From Sporosarcina sp. NCCP-2222 (GTDB lineage Bacteria; Bacillota; Bacilli; Bacillales_A; Planococcaceae), in assembly GCF_023168145.1 (NCBI RefSeq), contig NZ_BQYK01000004.1:92372-156371 (forward strand): a stretch of DNA of 64,000 bases. Reading direction: 5' to 3'. The translations under genes and the position numbers were made by a program. Below, one piece after another: positions 45,771 to 54,762 of this stretch (the first letter of the stretch is position 1; each line of letters starts with the position of its first letter). The notes under the pieces are model-generated. The model saw nothing but the letters and a program-made list of their open reading frames with translations. It had not been told where the DNA came from and made no database searches.

Positions 45771-46439
45771 ATGCGAACGATTTTATATATCGAAGATGAT
45801 CGGGAGATTGGAAGATTCGTAAAGGATGATTTGGAGTCACGTGGGTTTTCGGTGCATTGGCTACTGTCAGGCGAAGGTGCGGATAAATCTCTGGCAAAAG
45901 CAGATCTAGTCATTTTAGATGTAATGCTTCCGGGTCTGGACGGCTTCACCATTGGCCAGCGATTAAAACGGAAACAAGGGGATATACCGATTTTGATGCT
46001 GTCTGCGCGTACTGCCGTTGACGATAAATTGGCCGGTCTTCAATTTGCAGATGATTATTTGACGAAGCCTTTTCATCCCGATGAGCTGGCGGCGCGGATT
46101 GATGTGTTGTTGCGGAGGAGCGGAAAGGATTCTGTTGAAGAAATAGAGTTAGGTCATTTGCGAATTAATTTGAAAGAAAACCGGATTGAAACGATAGCAG
46201 GTGAAGAAATATTATTGACTGCCAAGCAGCATCAGATTTTCACATATCTCCTGCGACACCCGAATCAGATACTGACGAAAGAGCAATTGTACGAAGGCAT
46301 TTGGCAGGAGTCCTATCAGGAGGGAGATAAAACACTCCAGGTCCATATCCGTTATTTACGGGAGAAAATTGAAAAAGACCCGAGCCAGCCCACAATCATT
46401 GAAACAATTCGGGGCATCGGGTATCGGGTGAAGCAATGA
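45771..46439 (+). CDS. OmpR-family response regulator
   Basis: A 222-residue regulator with acidic pair D9-D10, phosphoacceptor Asp50 (VILDVMLPGLDG), Lys in LTKPF, and a winged-helix domain (LLTAKQHQIFTYLLRHPNQILTKEQLY ... TIRGIGYRV). The ATG at 45771 follows AGGGAAGG. Its last codons overlap the kinase gene by four bases. Together with the kinase it probably controls the transporter genes 1.8 kb downstream on the same strand. Confidence 0.9.
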   Translation: MRTILYIEDDREIGRFVKDDLESRGFSVHWLLSGEGADKSLAKADLVILDVMLPGLDGFTIGQRLKRKQGDIPILMLSARTAVDDKLAGLQFADDYLTKPFHPDELAARIDVLLRRSGKDSVEEIELGHLRINLKENRIETIAGEEILLTAKQHQIFTYLLRHPNQILTKEQLYEGIWQESYQEGDKTLQVHIRYLREKIEKDPSQPTIIETIRGIGYRVKQ

Positions 46440-47806
46440 AACGGCTGAAACGATCATTATTGGTCCAGTATGTCTTAATCATTTTATTCGCCACGATGAT
46501 TTTACCTGTTTCCATGGTCGGATTATCCATTGTTTTTTACAATACGCTGTACAAGGAAGAGTCAGTCGATCGTTTATATAACGGAACAGATCTTGAGGAA
46601 ATGTGGCATCGCACGGCGAAAGGCCTTGAACAGGCAACTGAAAAAGAGATCCGGGACAAATTCGGCCAATTGAACGAAGTCTATACAGATGCGAATCTAT
46701 ATTGGGTCGATGCACAAGGGATGACACGCGTGATGTTCCCTGCGAATCTTTCGGTACGAGAACAATGGAGTGCAACGGACGCCATTCAGTTCATGAAAGA
46801 TCATAGAGGACTGACAACAGACCCGTTCACCACGGTCGCTTTCCTTGGAGATCAAGGGATAAACGGTTTTATCGTCTTCCAATTGCCCCGTTCTGATATG
46901 GAAAGTCCAAGTGATAAATTAAGAGCACAATACAATTTTCTCTTTCCGATTGCGTTGTTAACTGTTTTTGGTGTCTTCATTCTTATTTCCACTTTGTTCT
47001 TCTACCGTATCCGCAAACGGCTTCTTCATTTGCAAGAAGCGATGTCCATATCGGATCAAAGCGGTATTCCTTCCCCGGTAGCCGTCTCACGCGAGGATGA
47101 AATTGGTCGTCTAGAATTGTCCTTCAACCGGATGGTTCAGGAAGTAGAGGAAGGCCGGCTTCGTCAAATCGAGGAAGAGGAATTGCGCAAAGAATTGATT
47201 GCCAACTTATCGCACGACCTGCGGACACCGCTGACAACCATCCGCGGTCACGCCTACCGGCTGCAACAAGAGCAATTGAGCGAAAAAGGAATGGAATCGG
47301 TTAAATTACTTGATGAAAAAATCAAGTATATGGACGGACTCATCGACAATCTTGTTTCCTATACACTATTGACGACAGGCAAGTACCCGTTCCATCCTGA
47401 ACAAATTGATATCGTTCGGCTCGTCCGTACTTCATTCGCCGCATGGTACCCGGTTTTTGAGAATTTGCAGTTTACGATGGAATTGGATATACCCGACCGG
47501 CAAATTTTCTGGCAGGCAGATCCTCAATGGCTCGGCCGAATTCTCGATAACTTGCTGCAAAATATTCATAGGCATGCAGCAGATGGCCGCTTCATTGCCA
47601 TACGGATTCAAGAAGAAACACTTGTTATTGAAGATCATGGTCCCGGGATGAAATCCAAGTCGTCCTTTCAAGGAGTCGGCATCGGGCTTTCCATCGTTTC
47701 CTTGATGATAAAGGAGATGAACTTGGCGTGGGACATCCAAACAACTACGCAAGGAACGACAATGACAATCCGTCAGAGACAAAGGAGTTATACTAATGAA
47801 CATTGA
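46436..47806 (+). CDS. Sensor histidine kinase with extracytoplasmic domain
   Basis: A 456-residue kinase: TM1 at about 11-36, an extracytoplasmic sensor of about 130 residues, TM2 at about 168-190, HAMP (about 191-245), His260 in ANLSHDLRTPLTT, an N box LDNLLQNIHRHA and G boxes EDHGPGM and GVGIGLSIV. The layout fits sensing of envelope stress or peptide antibiotics. It overlaps the DUF6176 gene by 11 bases, tying that gene to the same operon. Confidence 0.9.
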   Translation: MKRLKRSLLVQYVLIILFATMILPVSMVGLSIVFYNTLYKEESVDRLYNGTDLEEMWHRTAKGLEQATEKEIRDKFGQLNEVYTDANLYWVDAQGMTRVMFPANLSVREQWSATDAIQFMKDHRGLTTDPFTTVAFLGDQGINGFIVFQLPRSDMESPSDKLRAQYNFLFPIALLTVFGVFILISTLFFYRIRKRLLHLQEAMSISDQSGIPSPVAVSREDEIGRLELSFNRMVQEVEEGRLRQIEEEELRKELIANLSHDLRTPLTTIRGHAYRLQQEQLSEKGMESVKLLDEKIKYMDGLIDNLVSYTLLTTGKYPFHPEQIDIVRLVRTSFAAWYPVFENLQFTMELDIPDRQIFWQADPQWLGRILDNLLQNIHRHAADGRFIAIRIQEETLVIEDHGPGMKSKSSFQGVGIGLSIVSLMIKEMNLAWDIQTTTQGTTMTIRQRQRSYTNEH

Positions 47807-48143
47807 ACTTACTAGATACCGCGTAATAGAAGGAAAATCAGATCGTGTGGATGAATGGCTGGCGTTTCTAAATGACAATATGGATGAGGTACTTGTTACG
47901 TTGGAAGGTGAAAAGATGTACGTGGAAACGATCTTTCGCGAGACGTTGAACGGAGAAGAATACTTATATTGGTATTCCGTACGTGGTGAGGGCGGCCAAG
48001 ACGTGGAAGAATCAGAGCATTGGATTGATAAGCAGCACCTCGCCTATTGGGATGAATGTATTGATGCCTCCTTTGGATCAAAAGATTTAACTACCGAAGT
48101 GGTTATGATACCAAAGAAAATCAGAAGTCACATGGAAGACTAA
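47796..48143 (+). CDS. DUF6176-family small protein
   Basis: A 115-residue cytosolic protein resembling the DUF6176 family, which has a dimeric alpha/beta-barrel look (two similar halves, ELTRYRVIEGKSDRVDEWLAFL then a strand-rich part). The family has no known function. Its start lies inside the end of the kinase gene, so it is translated with the two-component system. It is followed by a strong terminator that separates it from the ABC transporter genes. Confidence 0.75.
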   Translation: MNIELTRYRVIEGKSDRVDEWLAFLNDNMDEVLVTLEGEKMYVETIFRETLNGEEYLYWYSVRGEGGQDVEESEHWIDKQHLAYWDECIDASFGSKDLTTEVVMIPKKIRSHMED

Positions 48144-48157
48144 AAAAATCCTTACAC

Positions 48158-48196
48158 CGGCTACACTTTACACAAGTGTAGCCGATTTTATTTTTT
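48158..48196 (+). terminator. Terminator between DUF6176 and the ABC transporter operon
   Basis: A ten-pair perfect stem (CGGCTACACT with AGTGTAGCCG) with a seven-base loop is followed by ATTTTATTTTTT. Confidence 0.88.
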
Positions 48197-48268
48197 AAAC
48201 GAAATTTAAACTTCCTCACCTCTTCGATTTAACCTACCCTCGGTAAGCTGGATAGTGAGGTGATACAC

Positions 48269-49186
48269 ATGAGTGAATTCATTATTGAAACGAAAAATTT
48301 AACGAAGAAGTTTGGGGCAACGCGCGTTGTGAATCATGTTGACCTGAAGGTGAAAAAAGGAGAAATTTACGGGTTTTTAGGACCGAACGGCGCAGGAAAA
48401 ACGACAACAATCCGCATGCTGTTAGGACTAGCCCGCCCTTCAAAGGGATCCATTCACATGTTCGGAAAAGATATTCGCAAGGAAAAACTGGCCATTCTTC
48501 GGAAAGTCGGTTCTCTCGTCGAGTACCCATCCTATTATGGACATTTAACTGCCCGTGAAAATTTGGAAGCGGTCCGCGTGTTGCTGGATGTACCGAAATC
48601 ACGGATTGACGAAGTCCTTTCGATCGTTCGGCTGACAAAAGATGCAAAGCGCCCGGTTAAAGGGTTTTCTTTAGGCATGAAGCAGCGCCTCGGCATCGCA
48701 ACTGCCCTGCTCGGCAATCCGGAACTGCTCATTCTCGATGAACCGACGAACGGCCTGGACCCGTCCGGTATTTTGGAAATGCGTGAGCTGATCAAAAGCA
48801 TGCCAAAGGAACACGGTATCACGATTGTTGTGTCCAGTCACTTGCTGTCGGAAGTTGATCAAATGGCGACACAAGTCGGCATCATTACGAAAGGTCGTAT
48901 TATTTTTCAGGACTCCATCCAAAAACTGCGTGAGCAGGCATCCAGCAGCATCAAATTGACCGTGAATGACGTGGAAGCTGCATGGAAAACGCTCTTATCG
49001 AACGGGTACACGACTGATTTAGTTCAAAACAATATTTATATTGATCGCGGAACGGATGATCAGGTGGCGGCTATTGTGAAATCACTTGTAGAGCATGATT
49101 TCTCGATTTATCGTGTGGAAGAACAGAAGAAATCATTGGAGGAAATCTTCCTTGAGCTGACAGGCAAGGAGGGCGGGCTTCTATGA
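48269..49186 (+). CDS. ABC transporter ATPase, BcrA/lantibiotic-immunity type
   Basis: A 305-residue ATPase with Walker A GPNGAGKT, Q-loop LVEYPSYYGHLT, signature FSLGMKQR, Walker B LLILDEPTNGLDPSG and H-loop VSSHLLSEV. A roughly 85-residue C-terminal extension is typical of BcrA/LanF ATPases. The ATG at 48269 has GAGGTG six bases upstream; the GTG at 48260 is inside that site. Two ABC-2 permease genes follow directly. With the upstream two-component system this resembles peptide-antibiotic self-protection modules. The substrate is unknown. Confidence 0.88.
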   Translation: MSEFIIETKNLTKKFGATRVVNHVDLKVKKGEIYGFLGPNGAGKTTTIRMLLGLARPSKGSIHMFGKDIRKEKLAILRKVGSLVEYPSYYGHLTARENLEAVRVLLDVPKSRIDEVLSIVRLTKDAKRPVKGFSLGMKQRLGIATALLGNPELLILDEPTNGLDPSGILEMRELIKSMPKEHGITIVVSSHLLSEVDQMATQVGIITKGRIIFQDSIQKLREQASSSIKLTVNDVEAAWKTLLSNGYTTDLVQNNIYIDRGTDDQVAAIVKSLVEHDFSIYRVEEQKKSLEEIFLELTGKEGGLL

Positions 49187-49893
49187 CACGAATTATGCTC
49201 TCTGAATTTATTAAAATCAAACGGAAGCTAATTCTCTTTCTCGTGGTGCTTGGACCCCTGGGCGTTGTGGGTCTCCAGGCCGTCAACTTTGGCCTCCGGT
49301 ATGACTGGCTGACCAGCCAGTATAAAGAAGATTTATGGGGAGGGCTCATCGGAGAAGTGACGATGCTTTCCGTACCGACCATATTGATTGGGCTAACCAT
49401 TCTCACATCCATGATTGCCAATATAGAGCACCAGACAAACGCATGGAAACAGCTGCTATCCCTGCCGGTTTCTAAAATGAAGGTATTTGCCGGTAAAGCG
49501 CTGCTGTCCTTTGTTCTTCTGTTCATGGCCTGTCTATTGCTGGTCGTCGGAACCATCATATTAGGCATTTCTCTCAAGTTCGGGGCAAATATTCCGATTC
49601 TGTATTTACTTAAAATGTGCTTCTTTCCGTTCCTCGCTGCCATGCCTTTTTTAGCGCTTCAAACATGGCTCGCTATCTCCATGAAGAACCAGGCCATTCC
49701 TTTAACGACAGGCATTTTAGGCACAATCGTCTCGATGTATGCGACAGGTTTCCCGGACTGGATGCCTTTGAAATGGCCTTGGCTCGTTAATGAATGGGAG
49801 AAACCGATTTACTCCGTCCTATTGGGAATTGTCACAGGACTCGGCATTAATTTGCTCAGTCTTATCGATTTTTCACGAAGGGATGTGAAATGA
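49183..49893 (+). CDS. ABC-2 permease, lantibiotic-immunity (LanE/MutE-like) type
   Basis: A 236-residue permease with six hydrophobic segments in the BcrB/LanEG pattern, including the WKQLLSLPVSKMKVFAGKAL segment that follows the second helix and is shared with the next permease. It overlaps the ATPase gene by four bases. It likely forms a heterodimeric channel with the downstream permease. Confidence 0.82.
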   Translation: MTRIMLSEFIKIKRKLILFLVVLGPLGVVGLQAVNFGLRYDWLTSQYKEDLWGGLIGEVTMLSVPTILIGLTILTSMIANIEHQTNAWKQLLSLPVSKMKVFAGKALLSFVLLFMACLLLVVGTIILGISLKFGANIPILYLLKMCFFPFLAAMPFLALQTWLAISMKNQAIPLTTGILGTIVSMYATGFPDWMPLKWPWLVNEWEKPIYSVLLGIVTGLGINLLSLIDFSRRDVK

Positions 49894-50628
49894 GTGATAG
49901 CTTTATTTAAGTCTGAGTTTTATAAACTTCGAAAGTCATCGATCTGGCTATTAATTTTTGTCAGTCCGCTGCTTTCATTTTTCATCGGCCTATTGGAGTT
50001 CAATGAAGTGCCGCAATTTGAAGGAATGCAATGGGTTACGACAATGGGCATGATGGCTATCGGCCATGCGATTCTTTTCCTTCCCCTTTTGACTGGTGTT
50101 TTTGCCAGCTTCGTCTGCCGGTATGAACATGCGGGCGGCGGCTGGAAGCAACTCCTTACCCTGCCTGTTCACCGGGGAAATGTCTATGTCGTGAAAATGC
50201 TGTTAGTCGCCCTATTGATTGGCCTGACCCAGTTGCTGTTCGTCATGGCATTACTCGTCATTGGTTGGATAAAAGGATTTCCAGCGGATATCCCATGGAA
50301 TGTAATCGGTTCAAGTATCGCCGGCGGCTGGCTGGCCTGTATGCCATTGCTCGCGCTGCAACTTTTTGTTTCTGTCGCGTGGTCCAGTTTTGCAGCTCCG
50401 CTTGCCATTAATGTCATCTTTACGATTCCAAACATGCTGATCGTCAATTCGGAGCGGTTCGGCCCTTACTATCCGTGGGCGCAGCCTTTCTTATTGATGA
50501 TGCCCGACTCGAGCGAAAGCTTCGGTGCTTTGAATGCATCAGCAGAAACGTTATTTATTGTTATTATTGGCAGCTTCGCCGTATTTTTCTTGGCAGGATT
50601 GCTTTATTTTCAGAGGAAAGAAATTTAG
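49894..50628 (+). CDS. ABC-2 permease, lantibiotic-immunity (LanG/MutG-like) type
   Basis: A 244-residue permease, paralogous to the preceding one (matching WKQLLTLPVHRGNVYVVKML segment and six helices). It starts with GTG directly after the stop codon of the first permease (TGAGTG), with the AGGGATG site inside that gene. The pair plus one ATPase is the standard composition of LanFEG-like exporters. Confidence 0.82.
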   Translation: MIALFKSEFYKLRKSSIWLLIFVSPLLSFFIGLLEFNEVPQFEGMQWVTTMGMMAIGHAILFLPLLTGVFASFVCRYEHAGGGWKQLLTLPVHRGNVYVVKMLLVALLIGLTQLLFVMALLVIGWIKGFPADIPWNVIGSSIAGGWLACMPLLALQLFVSVAWSSFAAPLAINVIFTIPNMLIVNSERFGPYYPWAQPFLLMMPDSSESFGALNASAETLFIVIIGSFAVFFLAGLLYFQRKEI

Positions 50629-50684
50629 GAGAAATTTCGGGGGGACTGGTCGCTTATTCGGTCTTCTGATTCAGAAACGTGCGA

Positions 50685-50850
50685 TAGTCATTTGGCGCAG
50701 AAACATGCGGATTTGGCGCGCCCGTGCTCTAATTTGGCGTAAATCTTTGGTTTTTGGCGGATAACCCGTTTATATGGCGCAAGATCTTCGTATTTGGCGT
50801 CTAGGAAGGTTAATTTGGCGGTTATCCTCGCTTTTTGGCGTGTAAGACAT
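50685..50850. repeat. Tandem array D, 20-21-bp units with core ATTTGGCG
   Basis: TGGCG starts at 50693, 50714, 50735, 50755, 50775, 50795, 50816 and 50836, with spacings 21, 21, 20, 20, 20, 21 and 20. Units read (A/T)TTTGGCG plus about 12 variable bases. It lies between the last permease gene and the terminator of the convergent alarmone synthetase gene. Confidence 0.88.
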
Positions 50851-50852
50851 CT

Positions 50853-50889
50853 AAGAAAAAGGGTGGAATCTACTGGATTCCACCCTTTT
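50853..50889. terminator. Terminator between permease and alarmone synthetase genes
   Basis: A 14-pair perfect stem (AAAAGGGTGGAATC with GATTCCACCCTTTT) with a five-base loop. A/T runs on both sides allow function in either direction. Confidence 0.9.
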
Positions 50890-50890
50890 C

Positions 50891-51673
50891 TTATTTGCTC
50901 GATACTGGCAGTTCCGATAGTTGATTCGGCAGTCCGAGGGAAGATTCAAAAACATCCTTGAACAGCAATTCGATAATCGGCTGAGGCACATTTAATGTAT
51001 CCTCAAAAATTGCCTCTTCATTGTTCTTCTTTTTGATCATCACGACTTCTTTATTAATATTCTCCATCTTGGCGTCTAATGCTGAGGCGGCCAGTGCCGC
51101 TTCTTTCAAATCATTTTTGATTCGCTGAGGAATATCCTTATCGTATTTATAGAATATCCGGTGTTCCAAACTTGCCCAGAAGTCCATGGCAATTGTCCGG
51201 ATTTGCAGTTCCACATACACGTCTTCGACCCGGTCTGACATGAATACGGGGATTTTCACGATAAGATGTAGGCTTTGGTACCCGTTCGACTTAGGATTTG
51301 TAATATAATCTTTTACCTCAACCATTTCTACATCCTTCTGATTCCCAATCATTTCGCTGATTTTAAATACATCCGATACGAAAGGACAGGTGATTCGAAT
51401 GCCGGCAATGTCCTTAATATTGTCTTTGATCGCCTCTAACGAAAACTCGATTCCTTTCCGGTGGACCTTTTTCAAAATGCTTTCCGGTGATTTCAAGCGG
51501 GAACTGCAGTGTTCGATGGGATTATAATCATGAATATGAAGAAACTCTTCCTTCAATATATTAATTTTCGTATTCATTTCATCCAGCGCAAATTTATAAA
51601 CCATGGAAAAGCGTTTTAAATCGCTCGCCACATTGCGCAAGCCGACCATGTATTGTTTTGTTAATTCGTCCAT
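50891..51673 (-). CDS. ywaC: Small alarmone synthetase, YwaC/RelP type
   Basis: A 260-residue monofunctional (p)ppGpp synthetase. It has the synthetase blocks DIAGIRITCPFVSD, DYITNPKSNGYQSLHL (GTP-binding loop), VELQIRTIAMDFWASLEH and no HD hydrolase domain. Sequence follows B. subtilis YwaC (about 210 residues) closely, with a 40-50 residue C-terminal extension not seen in YwaC. YwaC/RelP enzymes are induced by cell-wall stress, consistent with the neighbouring envelope-stress modules. Monocistronic. Confidence 0.9.
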   Translation of the reverse strand: MDELTKQYMVGLRNVASDLKRFSMVYKFALDEMNTKINILKEEFLHIHDYNPIEHCSSRLKSPESILKKVHRKGIEFSLEAIKDNIKDIAGIRITCPFVSDVFKISEMIGNQKDVEMVEVKDYITNPKSNGYQSLHLIVKIPVFMSDRVEDVYVELQIRTIAMDFWASLEHRIFYKYDKDIPQRIKNDLKEAALAASALDAKMENINKEVVMIKKKNNEEAIFEDTLNVPQPIIELLFKDVFESSLGLPNQLSELPVSSK

Positions 51674-51907
51674 GTTGTCCTAATCTCCCTACAAAAGCTA
51701 ATTTGGCATTTTTTGATCCTTCATTAGGAACGCCTGGGTCCTATGAAATGTTCCACTCCATTATTCTCGCAACTGACGCCCGAGAGAAGTTATGTATGAA
51801 CATCCACTCTTGCCCTTCCTAACCAAAATCTTCTGATTACCTATTCGAGTCTATCAGAATTGCTGTTATACTCTCTATATAAGATTGAAACGAAATGAGG
51901 CACCTTG

Positions 51908-52921
51908 ATGACACTTGAGTTTGTAAATGCAGAAAAACGCATTCATGATTCCTTGATTTTCCCTTCATTCAATTTAACGGTTAACAAAGGGCAAGTTGTT
52001 GCTGTCTATTCAAGCGTAAATGTCAGGGAACAGCTGATTCACCTGTTGCTAGGAAAAACACTGCTTTCCCACGGAGAAATTCGTCTTGACGAGAATCCAA
52101 AACAGCCAAACAGCGCTGGCTTTCTCTTTTTACATCATGGCTTGTATGAGCGTCTTTCTATTGCAGAGATGTTACAGTTCACGAAAAGACTTCATAGCTC
52201 TAAAACCTCAGCCGATGACATCTTGCGGTTGGTTCAGCTGGATGGGAAGCGTTCAGTCAAAATTAATCAGCTATCCTTTTCAGAGAAGAAACGTGTGCAA
52301 CTCGCTTGTTTGCTCATTCAAGATCCTGCCATCTTTGTGTTGGAAGAGCCCGATCAAAATATGGATTTGGAATCAAAACGGATTTTCTTGTCCATCCTCC
52401 AACACCTTCGGGAAGCTGGCAAAGTCGTCTTTATCCTAACAGGAAATTTAGAAAGTGCTGTGACGTCGGCCGATACCGTCTTTCAATTAGATGATAACGG
52501 ATTGCGTTCGATTCAAATGAAAGCGGATGAGGACGAAGAGACAGCTGATTCCACGGGTACGCTTGCGAGCACTCAACCTGTCCGATTTGAAAAAATACCG
52601 ACTAAGGTAAATGAAAAAATTGTCCTTTTTAACCCGCCGGAGATTGATTATATAGAAAGTAATGAAGGACAAACTTTTTTACATATTAAGGGAGAATCCT
52701 TCCCTTGTGTCTTTACACTGACAGAGCTGGAAGAACGTTTATTGCCGTTTGGCTTCTTTCGATGTCACCGTTCCTATATCGTCAATCTACAAAAAGTACG
52801 GGAAGTTGTCACATGGACAAGAAATAGTTACAGTCTTGTCCTAGAGGATATCTCCAAATCGACAATCCCACTTTCCAAATCGAAAATGGTCGAACTCAAA
52901 GAGATGCTCGGACTCAAATAA
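51908..52921 (+). CDS. Degenerate ABC-ATPase fused to LytTR DNA-binding domain
   Basis: A 337-residue fusion protein. Residues 1-200 have the order of an ABC nucleotide-binding domain, but the motifs are broken. The Walker A position reads VAVYSSVNVREQL (no GxGK[ST]) and the signature position reads QLSFSEKKRVQLA. The Walker B segment FVLEEPDQNMD keeps an acidic pair, and the H-loop His is absent. Residues 235-335 form a LytTR domain (IDYIESNEGQTFLHIKG, FFRCHRSYIVNLQKV). It should bind DNA and probably senses the state of, or docks onto, the ABC transporter encoded next. It is unlikely to hydrolyse ATP. The ATG at 51908 has GAGG seven bases upstream. Confidence 0.85.
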   Translation: MTLEFVNAEKRIHDSLIFPSFNLTVNKGQVVAVYSSVNVREQLIHLLLGKTLLSHGEIRLDENPKQPNSAGFLFLHHGLYERLSIAEMLQFTKRLHSSKTSADDILRLVQLDGKRSVKINQLSFSEKKRVQLACLLIQDPAIFVLEEPDQNMDLESKRIFLSILQHLREAGKVVFILTGNLESAVTSADTVFQLDDNGLRSIQMKADEDEETADSTGTLASTQPVRFEKIPTKVNEKIVLFNPPEIDYIESNEGQTFLHIKGESFPCVFTLTELEERLLPFGFFRCHRSYIVNLQKVREVVTWTRNSYSLVLEDISKSTIPLSKSKMVELKEMLGLK

Positions 52922-52931
52922 TGTGGAAAAA

Positions 52932-52966
52932 CCGATTATTTCCCCGGAAATATTTCGGCTTTTTTC
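52932..52966 (+). terminator. Terminator of the ABC-LytTR gene
   Basis: An imperfect hairpin (CCGA..ATTTCC with GGAAAT..TCGG) is followed by CTTTTTT, 11 bases after the stop codon. Confidence 0.7.
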
Positions 52967-53196
52967 GCTTGTCCAATCGTTTTCTGGCATGTCCTGTCTC
53001 TAGCAGCAATTTAAACTAGTAAATTGGCGCTGTTTACTGAATAAGTTTTTAGTTTTCGAGACTCCATTCACGGTTCCATTGCTCCATTGACCAGCTCGGT
53101 TACTCTTTTCATCGGGAATATACTGCTCGCCTCTTCATTTCCTAGTAATCTAAGATTGCAGATACGAAATGAAGAACAATTCCCAGGAGGATGAAA

Positions 53197-54045
53197 ATGG
53201 AAAACATTATCGAAGTGAAAAACCTTGAGAAAATCTTCTCTAATCAAAAAGCCATTGAGAGTGTTGATTTCCAAGTGAGACGAGGCGAGATTTTCGGTTT
53301 TCTCGGCCCGAGCGGCTCAGGGAAAACAACAACTATTAAAATATTGACCGGGCAATTGGTGCCAACAGGTGGTGAAGCGCTTGTTTTTGGAGAGTCTGTC
53401 TCGAAGTTGAAACAGCCCGCCTATCGTAAACGGTTTGGTGTTTTAACGGATAACAGCGGCCTGTATGGAAGACTTTCCATCTATGATAATTTAAAACTTT
53501 ATTGCGATTTGTACGATGTTCCATACGCAAAAATTGGCGAAGTTCTCGCGGCTGTCAATTTGCAGGAAGATGAGAAGAAACGGATCTCTACTTTATCAAA
53601 AGGAATGACGCAGCGAGTCACGTTAGCCCGCGCCCTTTTGCATGAACCGGAGCTGTTATTCCTAGATGAGCCGACATCAGCTCTTGATCCGGTGAACACA
53701 CTCCATATATATGAAGGATTGCGTGCCTTGAATAAGAAAGGCACGACAATATTCCTGACGACTCATGACATGCAAGAAGCGGAGACACTTTGCGATCGAG
53801 TCGCTTTTTTAAACAAGGGTCGGATTCAATTACTGGATGCACCTGGCAAGTTAAAGAAAAGGTTTTCCGACTCGACCATTACAGTCGAGCTGAAAAGCGA
53901 GGAAAAAATCATACTGCCCGCCGGTGCTGAAGGAGCACAGCAGCTTTATGATTACATGCAAGCCAATGAAGTAGAGACAATCCACTCAAACGAGCCAACA
54001 CTCGGTGACATTTTTGTACAAGTGACAGGGAGGAAACTAGCATGA
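53197..54045 (+). CDS. ABC transporter ATPase next to the LytTR regulator
   Basis: A 282-residue ATPase with intact Walker A GPSGSGKT, signature LSKGMTQR, Walker B LLFLDEPTSALDPV and H-loop TTHDMQEAE, followed by a C-terminal extension of about 70 residues. The ATG at 53197 has AGGAGG six bases upstream; the ATG at 53191 overlaps that site. The permease gene overlaps by four bases. The intact motifs contrast with the broken copy in the upstream regulator. The substrate is probably a peptide or lipid-linked molecule, by subfamily only. Confidence 0.88.
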   Translation: MENIIEVKNLEKIFSNQKAIESVDFQVRRGEIFGFLGPSGSGKTTTIKILTGQLVPTGGEALVFGESVSKLKQPAYRKRFGVLTDNSGLYGRLSIYDNLKLYCDLYDVPYAKIGEVLAAVNLQEDEKKRISTLSKGMTQRVTLARALLHEPELLFLDEPTSALDPVNTLHIYEGLRALNKKGTTIFLTTHDMQEAETLCDRVAFLNKGRIQLLDAPGKLKKRFSDSTITVELKSEEKIILPAGAEGAQQLYDYMQANEVETIHSNEPTLGDIFVQVTGRKLA

Positions 54046-54749
54046 CATTTTCTTGGAAACGGGTAAACGCAATATTTATGAAAGATTATAAAGATTTTTC
54101 ACGGAACTTTGCAGTGTCTATTGTGATTTTCTTGTCACCCGTTCTGGCAGCCATTTATGGCCGAATTGGCGTGACAGCAATTGAGTCCCATTATATGCTG
54201 ATTAATCTTACTTTTGCGATGGTAGCGGCTTTTGTACAAAGCTGTCTTATTGCAGAGGAGAAAGAAAAGAACACCTTGCGCGGATTGATGTTATCTCCCG
54301 CCAGCACGACTGAAATTTTGACGGGCAAAAGCTTATTATCCTTGGTGTTAACACTTTTCACTATTTTGTTGAGTATGTTTTTGGCGGAATATAAACCGGC
54401 GAATATTGCAGTTGTGGCGATTGCCATCCTATTGTCCGCCCTATTTTATATTGCTCTTGGTACCTTGCTTGGCCTGTTTGCTAAGTCAGTAATGGAGGCA
54501 TCTGTCATTGTATTGCCTGTTATGGTCATCTTCTCATTCGGGACATTCATTACTTCACTTGCAGAACAGTATCCGATTTTAAAAGCGGCGACTTATTTGC
54601 CTAATATCCAGCTCCTTGAAATCGGGATCAAAGTCGAAGCCGGAGCCGGGTTTGGGGATGTATGGCTGCAGCTGGCCGTCATTGCAGCATGGGTTGTTGT
54701 GATGTTTATGCTTACTGCTGTTGTTTATAGAAAGCGAATGGTTGATTAA
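54042..54749 (+). CDS. ABC-2 type permease
   Basis: A 235-residue permease with six hydrophobic segments (start about residue 25). It contains AEEKEKNTLRGLMLSPASTTEILTGKSL, the ABC-2 coupling segment. It pairs with the upstream ATPase, probably as a homodimer. A 26-codon membrane peptide gene and an M50 protease gene follow within 105 bases, so all four probably form one transcription unit. Confidence 0.85.
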   Translation: MTFSWKRVNAIFMKDYKDFSRNFAVSIVIFLSPVLAAIYGRIGVTAIESHYMLINLTFAMVAAFVQSCLIAEEKEKNTLRGLMLSPASTTEILTGKSLLSLVLTLFTILLSMFLAEYKPANIAVVAIAILLSALFYIALGTLLGLFAKSVMEASVIVLPVMVIFSFGTFITSLAEQYPILKAATYLPNIQLLEIGIKVEAGAGFGDVWLQLAVIAAWVVVMFMLTAVVYRKRMVD

Positions 54750-54762
54750 GGGGGGATTTGAT

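Noticed and set aside
53080-53150. LytTR binding repeats upstream of the ABC operon
   Set aside because: CGGTT occurs twice 26 bases apart and TCCATT three times, but spacing does not fit the usual two 9-base LytTR repeats, so no site is called.
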